Positions 52,170 through 61,757 of a stretch of 64,000 nucleotides of DNA are shown in pieces; position 1 is the first letter of the stretch; the number at the start of each line of letters is the position of its first letter. The position numbers and the translations under genes are program-made. The stretch lies in the NCBI GenBank assembly GCA_028826165.1, contig JAPDFW010000021.1, positions 1 through 64,000 of the forward strand. The letters run 5' to 3'. This DNA comes from Anaeramoeba ignava. Its lineage: Eukaryota > Metamonada > Anaeramoebidae. Below the pieces are notes generated by a model, which worked only from the letters and a program-made list of their open reading frames with translations, searched no databases and was not told the origin of the DNA.

Positions 52170-54600
52170 TTTTTATTCCACTTTTTGAAATAAATTTTTA
52201 TTTTTAAATTTAAATTTTTAATAAAATTTTAATAAATGATCAAATTAAAAAGAAGAAAAGATTATAAAGAAAATCAAAATAAATTAATTAATATATATTT
52301 ATTCAATTTTTATTCCACTTTTTTTTGAAATAAATTTAAATTAATTTTTAAAATATTTATAAATTAATTCCAAAAATAATAATTAATAAATAATTAATGT
52401 AAATAAATTATAAATTATTAATAAAATAATTAATATAAATTTATTTAATTTTTATTCCACTTTTTGAAATAAATTTAAATTAATTTGAAATTTAAATTAA
52501 TTATAAATTATTAATAAATTATTTCCAAAATAATAAATAATAAATAATTTATATAAATAAATTATAAATTATAAATAAATTAATTAATATAAATTTATTT
52601 AATTTTTTTATTCCACTTTTTGAAATAAATTTAAATTAATTTTAAATTTAAAATTATTAATAAATTAATTATAAATTATTTCCAAATTAATAAATAATAA
52701 ATAATTAATGTAAATAAATTATAAATTATAAATAAATTAATTAATATATATTTATTTAATTTTTTTATTCCACTTTTTTTGAAATAAATTTAAATTAATT
52801 TGAAATTAAATTTATTTATAAATTATTTATAAATTATTTCCAAAATTAATAAATAATAAATTAATTAATATAAATAAATTATAAATTATTAATAAAATAA
52901 TTAATATAAATTTATTCAATTTTTTTATTCCACTTTTTTTTGAAATAAATTTAAATTAATTTGAAATTAAAAATATTTATAAATTATTTATAAATTATTT
53001 CCAAAATAATAAATAATAAATAATTTATATAAATAAATTATAAATTATTAATAAAAATAATTAATATAAATTTATTCAATTTTTATTCCACTTTTTGAAA
53101 TAAATTTAAATTAATTTGAAATTAAAATTATTAATAAATTATTTATAAATTATTTATAAAATAATAAATAATAAATAATTTATATAAATAAATTATAAAT
53201 TATTAATAAATTAATTAATATAAATTTATTCAATTTTTTTATTCCACTTTTTTTGAAATGAATTTAAATTAATTTGAAATTTAAATTATTTATAAATTAA
53301 TTATAAATTATTTCCAAATTAATAAATAATAAATTATTAATATAAATAAATTATAAATTATTAATAAAATAATTAATATAAATTTATTCAATTTTTATTC
53401 CACTTTTTGAAATAAATTTAAATTAATTTGAAATTTAAATTATTAATAAATTATTTATAAAATATTTCCAAAATAATAAATAATAAATAATTAATATAAA
53501 TAAATTATAAATTATTAATAAAATAATTAATATAAATTTATTCAATTTTTATTCCACTTTTTTTGAAATAAATTTAAATTAATTTGAAATTTAAATTATT
53601 AATAAAATATTAATAAATTATTTCCAAAATAATAAATAATAAATAATTAATATAAATAAATTATAAATTATAAATAAAATAATTAATATATATTTATTTA
53701 ATTTTTTTATTCCATTTTTGAAATAAATTTAAATTAATTTTAAATTTAAAATTATTAATAAAATATTAATAAATTATTTCCAAAATAATAAATAATAAAT
53801 AATTAATGTAAATAAATTATAAATTATTAATAAAATAATTAATATATATTTATTTATTTTTATTCCATTTTTGAAATAAATTTAAATTAATTTGAAATTT
53901 AAATTATCTATAAATTAATTATAAATTAATTCCAAAATAATAAATAATAAATTATTAATATAAATAAATTATAAATTATAAATAAATTAATTAATATAAA
54001 TTTATTCATTTTTTTTATTCCACTTTTTGAAATAAATTTAAATTAATTTGAAATTTAAAATTATTAATAAATTATTTATAAATTATTTCCAAAATAATAA
54101 ATAATAAATAATTAATGTAAATAAATTATAAATTATAAATAAATTAATTAATATAAATTTATTTAATTTTTTTATTCCACTTTTTTTTGAAATAAATTTA
54201 AATTAATTTTAAATTTAAATTATTTATAAATTAATTATAAATTATTTCCAAATTAATAAATAATAAATTATTAATATAAACAAATTATAAATTATTAATA
54301 AATTTATTAATATATATTTATTCATTTTTTTTATTCCACTTTTTTTTTGAAATAAATTTAAATTAATTTGAAATTAAAATTATTAATAAATTATTTATAA
54401 ATTATTTCCAAAATAATAAATAATAAATAATTAATATAAATAAATTATAAATTATTAATAAAATAATTAATATAAATTTATTCAATTTTTTTATTCCACT
54501 TTTTTTTGAAATAAATTTAAATTAATTTGAAATTTAAATTATTTATAAATTAATTATAAATTAATTCCAAAATAATAAATAATAAATTATTAAATAAAAA
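52170..54600. repeat. Satellite array, ~16 monomers of ~155 bp
   Basis: An ATTCCA[CT]TTTT block recurs at 52175, 52312, 52454, 52610, 52767, 52927, 53085, 53241, 53397, 53551, 53709, 53862, 54017, 54174, 54333 and 54493, a mean interval of 154.5 bp. Each unit also has TTCCAAAATAATAAATAATA and GAAATAAATTTAAATTAATT. These last two blocks match the decayed exon-1 remnant at 51970-52070, so the array looks like an amplified descendant of it. Confidence 0.85.
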
Positions 54601-54674
54601 AAATTAAAAATTCATTTTTCATTTTTCATTTTTCATTTTTAAATTATTAAATTGTTAAATTGTTAAATTGTTAA
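54601..54674 (+). promoter_or_regulatory. Short leader of the FYVE gene
   Basis: Between the last satellite monomer and the ATG are TTCATTTTTCATTTTTCATT and three AATTGTTAAATTG repeats. There is no longer unique sequence, so the promoter is either this 75 bp or the satellite itself. Confidence 0.3.
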
Positions 54675-56159
54675 ATGCAAATCAATTACGAAGAAAATGA
54701 AGATTACCTTGAGGACATGAACGAAATCCGTGAATTAGGAAGTAAACCAACAGTAACGATAGCAGCAATAGTATCTAAAGATGAATGGCTTCCAGATGAT
54801 TCACTACAAAATTGTTTAATATGTTCATCAGTATTCACAACAACAAAAAGAAGGCATCATTGCCGGTTCTGCGGATTACTAATCTGCTCATCATGCACAT
54901 CAAAATCGCTTGACTTCAACTTAGGGAAGACGACCCAACCAGCGAGAATTTGTGATGGATGTCGAGCACTTTTATCAAATGATTCAAACACAGAAAAAAT
55001 TCCTGGAATTATGGACGTTGCTATAAGAGAAGGCCTGTATTCACCCGACGAGGAATACGATGTGGCAAAGCAAAAACGTTATGCAGGCGTCTATTTTGTT
55101 AATTTGGTTCATGATTTTTCTAAATACATTTCGGTCGCAGACCCAAATAACGAAATTGAAGAGAATGAAACAACAAATCAGACTAATTTTAAGATCCAAC
55201 GTCTTTCCCTACAGACGTTGATAAAGCTCACTTATAATAACGAACGCAACCAGGAGATTATAAGAACAACTCCAAATATTTTCGATACTTTATTCACAGT
55301 TGCATTCTCACATCATCAATCAAAACACTTGGCCCTTGAGCTGCTCGCAAATATTTCAATAACAACAATTTCTAATGATTTATTCGATCCAAATCTTCGA
55401 CTTTTGTCGCAAATGAAAAAAATTCCTAATTTTATTCTTAATTGCAAAGATGAAACCGCCCAAAAACCTTCTATTCGTTTTCTCTATAACTATCTCCAAT
55501 TCTGTCTCGACGAAAGACTTGAGTTTATTGAGGAGGCTGAGTTTTCTTTTTTGCTCCGAATTGTTTCTGTTTACAAAACACAGAATCCAGTGCTAACAAC
55601 ACTTGCACTTGGTTCGATCTCAATTATTCTTTCCAATAAAAAACTCCAGCATTTTATGATTTCAACCGGTGGCATCGGTTTGATTTTCCAGATTCTTTCC
55701 GATTTCATCCATTCCGAAACTAGAATCCCTCTTTCATGTCTTTTTTTCGCCACTAAGATTCTTTGGGATCTTGTTGAGAATGATGAAAATGTTGATTCCA
55801 TTTTGATTTATGATATTCGTCCACTTCTCCGTATTGTGTTGGAAGTTCCCAATGCTCCCCAAATTATCCATCATGTCCTCAATTTCATTATGGGTGTTTC
55901 AAAGTTCCCTTCTATTGAAAAGCGCTTTTCTGAGGATGCTTGTTTGGTTCCTGTTATTTTCGCTATTTTTCAACCAAAATTCCCAAAAGCTACAAAATTA
56001 AAAGCTTTGAAAGTTGTTTCTAAACTCGCTAATTTTGTTCATTTGAAAAAGTTTTTGATTGAAAATCAGTTTATTAATTTTTTAACTGTTCTTTCTTCTT
56101 CTAATGATTCTGGAATTCAACGTTTGGCTGCTGAAGCTATTCAAGAATTAAAGAAATAA
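54675..56159 (+). CDS. FYVE zinc finger - armadillo-like repeat protein
   Basis: A single 494-residue exon. A FYVE finger at residues ~38-105 has all signature parts: W-L-P-D-D (WxxD), RRHHCR, RIC and eight cysteines in four C-x2-C pairs (CLIC, CRFC, CSSC, CDGC). FYVE fingers bind PtdIns3P on early endosomes. Residues ~150-490 are helical armadillo-like repeats (LLANISITTISNDLFDPNLR, LAAEAIQELKK), similar in layout to amoebal FYVE-ARM proteins. Codon use is markedly richer in G/C than in neighbours, mainly in the first 1.1 kb (CGCAACCAGGAG, CACCCGACGAGG). It converges on beta'-COP with 262 bp between stops. The start is the first ATG after the satellite. Confidence 0.9.
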   Translation: MQINYEENEDYLEDMNEIRELGSKPTVTIAAIVSKDEWLPDDSLQNCLICSSVFTTTKRRHHCRFCGLLICSSCTSKSLDFNLGKTTQPARICDGCRALLSNDSNTEKIPGIMDVAIREGLYSPDEEYDVAKQKRYAGVYFVNLVHDFSKYISVADPNNEIEENETTNQTNFKIQRLSLQTLIKLTYNNERNQEIIRTTPNIFDTLFTVAFSHHQSKHLALELLANISITTISNDLFDPNLRLLSQMKKIPNFILNCKDETAQKPSIRFLYNYLQFCLDERLEFIEEAEFSFLLRIVSVYKTQNPVLTTLALGSISIILSNKKLQHFMISTGGIGLIFQILSDFIHSETRIPLSCLFFATKILWDLVENDENVDSILIYDIRPLLRIVLEVPNAPQIIHHVLNFIMGVSKFPSIEKRFSEDACLVPVIFAIFQPKFPKATKLKALKVVSKLANFVHLKKFLIENQFINFLTVLSSSNDSGIQRLAAEAIQELKK

Positions 56160-56421
56160 TTTTAATTTTAATTTTGAAAAAAAAAAAAAATAAAAAAGAA
56201 AAAATAAAAAAGAAAAAAGAAGAATTCCACTTTTTTATTTTTAAAAAGAAAAGAAAAAGAAAAATTTATTGATTTTTGGATTAATTTTTGAAAAGAAAAA
56301 AAAAGAAAAGAAAGAAAGAAAAAAAATTTGTTTGAAAAAAAAAATGATTTTTGTTAGAAAAAGAAAAGAAATGTTTTTTTAAAAAAAATTGGATTTAAAG
56401 AGAGGAAATTTCTAAATGAAG
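56160..56421. other. Convergent 3' gap
   Basis: 262 bp of A-rich then mixed A/T tract. One ATTCCACTTTTTTA motif (56224) matches the satellite box. Nothing else seen. Confidence 0.4.
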
Positions 56422-59400
56422 TTAATTATCATTTTCATTATTTTCATTTTGATTTTCATTTTCATTTTGATTTTCATTTTGATTTTCATTTTGATTTTCA
56501 TTTTGATTTTCATTTTCATTTTCATTTTGATTTTCATTTTCATTTTCATTTTCATTTTGATTTTCATTTTCAATTTGATTTTCATTTTCATTTTCATTTT
56601 GATTTTCATTTTGATTTTGATTTTCATTTTCATTTTCATTTGAATTATCTTCAACTTTAAATTTATAAACTTCAATTAAATTCTTCTTCATTTCATCACG
56701 ATATTTTGGATAATCAGAAGGTAAAATAACTTTATTATTAGATTTCAAATCTTGTTCAATCTTTAAAGTAAGTTGAAAATCAGGAAATAAATTAGGATAA
56801 TCAATAGGAGAAGGAATAGATTCTGAAATTTTCTTATTATTAGGATTATCAGATAAATATTTTTTCCATAATTGAACTAATTCAGGAACTTTACTTGGCA
56901 TATAAGTTCGAGCCATGATTGTTGCCTCAGGAATTCTGTTGCAAGACTGAAGCAAATTAATGCATTTCTCAACTTCTCCTGTTATAAAATAGCAAAGAAA
57001 TGCTACGTTATCTTGTCCTTGGGAAATAGCTGATTCTGCTACTTGTTTTAATCCTTCTTTGTTACTTATTGATGAATAATAAAGAATTAATCCACTTAAA
57101 TCTTGAATTTTCCACATGCATTTTTCTGCAATATCAAAATTGGAATATTCTAGAGCTACTTCAACTAAATGTCTCCATTTATGTTCTGTTGGAGATTTCT
57201 CTGCAATTTGATAAGCTTTTTCGATTTGTTCTAGTTTGAGAGCTTTTATTAAATAAAAAATGAATTTTAATTTTAATTTTAATTTTCAAAATGAATTTTA
57301 TAAATGAATTTTAATTTTATAAATGAATTTTAATTTTCAAAATGAATTTTAATTTTAATTTTAATTTTAATTTTAATTTTAAATTTTAATTTTAATTTTA
57401 ATTTTAATTTTATAAATGAATTTTAATTTTAATTTTAATTTTAAATTAAATTTTAATTTTAATTTTAATTTTAATTTTATAAATGAATTTTAATTTTAAT
57501 TTTAATTTTCAAAATGAATTTTAATTTTAATTTTAATTTTAATTTTAATTTTAATTTTAATTTTAATTTTAATTTTAATTTTAATTTTAATTTTAATTTT
57601 AATTTTAATTTTAATTTTAATTTTAATTTTAATTTTAATTTTAATTTTATAAATGAATTTTAATTTTAATTTTAATTTTAATTTTAATTTTAATTTTAAT
57701 TTTAATTTTAATTTTAATTTTATAAATGAATTTTGATTTTAATTTTAATTTTTTAAATGAATTTTAATTTTATAAATGAATTTTAATTTTTTAAATGAAT
57801 TTTAATTTTATAAATGAATTTTAATTTTATAAATGAATTTTAATTTTAATTTTAATTTTACCCAACTCAAATTGATGCTCATAATCAGATGTAATCTCCA
57901 TAGCCTTTTCATACATCCCTAACTTATCCAAAAACCTTGAAATTCGAATCAACCCAGATTGAGGAATATTAGGAATAATAGAATCAGCAAACTTCAAATC
58001 ATCTCTCAAAATAGCGGATTGAAAATCAATCTCATTTGTTTCAATAGTATAAGTATAAATATTAAAATCCTTATCAGAAAGAACACAACGACTAAACTTG
58101 GGAAGATAGCCAATAAGAAACAGCTCCTTATCAAGATGCGCAATTGTAAAAACTTCGTCTTTTATGCAATAATTCAATTTTCCTTCATTTGTATTATAAA
58201 TAAAACAATCGTGAATCCAAATACCCGAAACTACTGAGTCTTTGATTTCAGAAACAATTTCAAAAGAATTATCAATTCCATCCTCATCAAGTTCTTGGTT
58301 CAATTCAAGACTTGTATTCACAATTTCCTTGTTGTATCTCAAGATAAAAAACGAATTTAAAGTTGATATTGAAATATAATCGCCAGTTTGTGACCAAAAA
58401 ATATTCTTTGGATTAACATCAATTCTGCGGATAAGACCAAGCGAGTTCCAGTCATAAAAGCAGACAAAATCATCTGCAGAACGGATTCCAAGGAGAGCAC
58501 CGCCAAAGATGCCCTTGATGTTATTAAACGGGGAAAATTTTTTATCTTCGTTAAAATTGGTATAAATCGCAACCGTGTTTTTGTTTTCAAGAACGGCGTA
58601 TTTGGAGGTATCAGGACCCCAAACGAACTTCAAACCGGAACCGAATGCCTTGTTGCGCCAAGCTATTGCTGTGTAAATGGTGAACTCGCCGTCTCCAATA
58701 ACGCTTACAAAGCGGTCATTTGGGGAATGTTGGATTTTTGTGGGAAGAACTTCGGAATGGCCGAGATCCTTTGGAGACAAGGACAGCTTATCGCCGTCGT
58801 GGATCGTGATTGTATCGTCTGATAAGGCAAGTTTGACATTTGCCATCTTGACTTCAGCCTGTTTTGAATAGATGATTTTTCCGTTGGAATCAAAACTAAT
58901 TGCCGGGATTTCTTTCCCTATTTGTATGACAGCAAAACCGTAGTCAAAACCGAAAGAGAGCTTTGTGCTCCCGGGCTTTGCGGCGAGGCACCAGCACGAA
59001 TCCAAGCCGTAATCAAGTGTCGATTCAAGACGATAAGTAACGGAATTCCACAATTTGATTGTTCCATCTTCTGATCCACTAATTACGATTTGCAGTGAAG
59101 GATGGAACCCAATACAAGCCACATTATCCGAGTGACCCTCGAGTGTTTGGATACATGTTTTGTTCTGGTAGTCCCAAATCTTCACCATGTGATCGTCTGC
59201 TCCTGAAGCTAGAACTGGTCTGTCGTCGTGCATGCAAAATCCAATGCAATTCACCCCTTTTTCATGTCCCATTAATGTAAACTTCGCTGTCGGGCTTTCA
59301 ATCCCCCAGAACTTGATCGTCCCGTCAAGTGATGCTGTGCAGAATGTCTGTGGGTCTTTTGGATTCCATGCTAATTGCATTACATAGTGACTGTGTCCTT

Positions 59401-60368
59401 CGTATGTTTGTTTGCATTTCCAATCTTCGCTCCAATCCCAGAGTCGTATTGTCATATCATCCGAACAGGAAACAACGTATGGAAGTGTTGGATGCACTGC
59501 AAGGTCTCTTTTTTATTTTTAATATAAATTTCAAATTCAAATTCAAATTCAAATTCAAATTCAAATTCAAAATGAATTTTATATTTATATTTATATTTAT
59601 ATTTATATTTATAATTATATTTATATTTATATTTATATTTATATTTATATTTATATTTATATTTATAATTATATTTATATTTATATTTATATTTATATTT
59701 ATATTTATATTTATATTTATATTTATATTTATATTTATATTTATATTTTATTTTTATATTTTATATTTATAATTATATTTATATTTATATTTATATTTAT
59801 ATTTATATTTATATTTATATTTATATTTATATTTATATTTATATTTATATTTATATTTATATTTATATTTATATTTATATTTATATTTATATTTATATTT
59901 ATATTTATATTTATATTTATATTTATATTTATATTTAGATTTAGATTTATATTTATTTAAATATTTATAATTAAAATTAAATTCAAAAAGTACCTAACAT
60001 AGTCAGGATGTCCTTCAAATTGTTTAACTTTTTCAAGTGTATTTGAATTAAAAACACGAATCATAAAATCATCAGAACAAGTAATAAACCATTCTTTTCT
60101 TGTAATCCAACGAACAGCACGAATTGGAGTTGTTGATACTTCAATTGATTGAATAATTTGTTGAGTTGAATAATTAAAGAAAACTACTTGTCCTGTATAA
60201 AGTCCGAGTAATAAAACTGGTTGAGTTGGATGAATATCAACACTTTTTACTTTTTCAGTTCTTTGTGTTGTTTTCTTTTTAATGTTTAATTTTGATAACT
60301 TTATTTTTTATTTTTTATTTTTAATTTTAATTTTTTAATTTTAATTTTTTAAATAAAAAACAAACCAT
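56422..60368 (-). CDS. COPB2: Coatomer subunit beta'-COP
   Basis: Four exons: 60368-60366 (ATG only), 60298-59994, 59507-57862, 57242-56422, totalling 2,775 nt = 925 codons (human ~906 residues). Exon 2 begins LSKLNIKKKTTQRTEKVKSV, matching the conserved N terminus. WD40 repeats follow through exon 3 (KIWDYQNKTCIQTLEGHSDN, GSEDGTIKLWNS, YRLESTLDYG), then the second propeller (ENIFWSQTGDY-type blocks, GIWIHDCFIY, TIAHLDKELFLIGYLPKFSR) and the alpha-solenoid (NVAFLCYFITGEVEKCINLL, ARTYMPSKVPELVQLWKKYL). beta'-COP with alpha-COP forms the COPI outer coat for Golgi-to-ER retrograde vesicles and binds KKxx signals. The C terminus is a ~65-residue NENQ tract. Exon 3 is clearly more GC-rich than exons 2 and 4. 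No other in-frame Met exists before residue ~80, supporting the start-codon exon. Confidence 0.93.
57243..57861 (-). repeat. beta'-COP intron 3: AATTTT hexamer array
   Basis: 619 bp. The plus strand is AATTTT repeated, broken by ATAAATGAATTTT and CAAAATGAATTTT. Sense units are AAAATT. Donor GTAAAATT, acceptor AAAAG. The surrounding coding reads FEL|ALKLEQIEKAYQIAEKS. Confidence 0.9.
59508..59993 (-). repeat. beta'-COP intron 2: TTTATA hexamer array
   Basis: 486 bp. Mostly TTTATA units on the plus strand (59577-59950), with a short CAAATT run next to exon 3. Donor GTACTT, acceptor AAAAAAG. It splits an Arg codon in DYVR|DLAVHP. Confidence 0.9.
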
Positions 60369-60441
60369 TTTTTTTTATTATTTATTAAAAACAAAAATGA
60401 AAAAAATGAAAAATGAAAAAATGAAAAAATAAAAAAATAAA

Positions 60442-61542
60442 TTAAAAATTTTTGTTTTCTTGATTTGAAAAATCTTGATAATAAGGATTATATAAAGGTC
60501 CTTCTTGATTAAATTCTTGATTAAATTCTTGATTAAATTCTTGATTTTCTTGTTGGTTTTGTTGTTGATTAAATTCTTGATTAAATTCTTGATTAAATTC
60601 TTGATTAAATTCTTGATTAAATTCTTGATTAAATTCTTGATTTTCTTGTTGGTTTTGTTGTTGATTAAATTCTTGATTTTCTTGTGGTTCTTGTTGATTA
60701 AATAATGGATTAAATCCTTTTTTATATTCATCAATTTCTGTTTCATTTAATTCATTTGGAATTTCAATATTTCCAAATTCAAATTCATTTTTTTGTTGAT
60801 TTTCTGTTTGATCTTGTTCATTTTTTTCCTTTTTATAAATTTGGATCATTGTTTCAAAATCTTCATCTCCTTTTAATTTTGGTTCTTCTTCTTTAACAAT
60901 TGTTGTTTCACTTGTTTTTTGTTTTTCTTGAATAAACAAAGGAGTATCAAGAGTATTTCGATATAAATTTTGATATGAATTTCGATATTGATTTCGATAT
61001 TGATTTCTATATTGATTTTGATTTTGATTTTGATTTTGATTTTGATTTTGATTTTCATTTTGATATTCATTTTGATTTTCATTTTCATTTCTTCTATTTC
61101 TTGAAAAACAACAAGAATCACAATTACAATTACATGAACAACAATTCCTTTTTAAATCCAAAAAAAAATAAAAGGAAAAAAATTTATTTTTTTTGGATCA
61201 AAAAAATTTATTATTTAAAAAATTTTCAATAAATTTTTTTTTATTAAATTCTTACCTTGCTGCGTCACAACAAGCAATAACAGGTATAGCAATAAATGGA
61301 ATACCAAAAAGTACTCCTCCAAAAATCGTTAATAATTTAATTGATAAACTAGAACCAACTACCAATAAAATAAATCCTGTCTGTTTATTAAATAAATTTT
61401 ATAAATAAAAAAATTTAATTAAAATTCCAAATTTAAATTTATAAAATAGATTTGAAAGGAAAATAAATACAATTGCACATAAAAATATCAAAATACAAAA
61501 ACCACCATTATGTCCAAAACAACATGAACATTTATTTCTCAT
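60442..61542 (-). CDS. Small cysteine-rich membrane protein with Q/N-rich tail
   Basis: Three exons by splice signals: 61542-61471, 61380-61256, 61147-60442, total 903 nt = 301 codons. MRNKCSCCFGHNGGFC leads into a membrane span joined across the first intron (FCILIFLCAI|TGFILLVVGS), then a second hydrophobic stretch (GGVLFGIPFIAIPVIACC), then a cysteine cluster joined across the second intron (AAR|NCCSCNCNCDSCCF). The cysteine cluster could be palmitoylated or bind metal. The remaining ~215 residues are N/Q/E-rich: QNQNQNQYRNQYRNQYRN, an acidic middle, and nine or more FNQE units. Family not recognised. The tail looks prion-like. It sits 73 bp upstream of the beta'-COP start on the same strand. 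Confidence 0.6.
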
Positions 61543-61757
61543 TTCAAAATTATAAAAAAATTGAGAAAAAAAAATGAAAACTTTTTTTTTAACAAAATTT
61601 CATCAAATTAATTTTTCATCAAATTTTTTATTTCATCAAATTTTTATTTCAATTCAAATTCATTTCAATTCAAATTAAAACAAAAGTTTCAATTCATTTT
61701 CAATCTAATTCAAGTTGATTCAATTCAATTTCAATTCATTTTCATTTCATTTTAATT

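Noticed and set aside
52170..54600. CRISPR-like array
   Set aside because: Monomers are contiguous with no unique spacers, and the genome is clearly eukaryotic.
59095..59772. Plus-strand open frames over the beta'-COP region
   Set aside because: Antisense shadows of WD40 exons and of the TTTATA intron.
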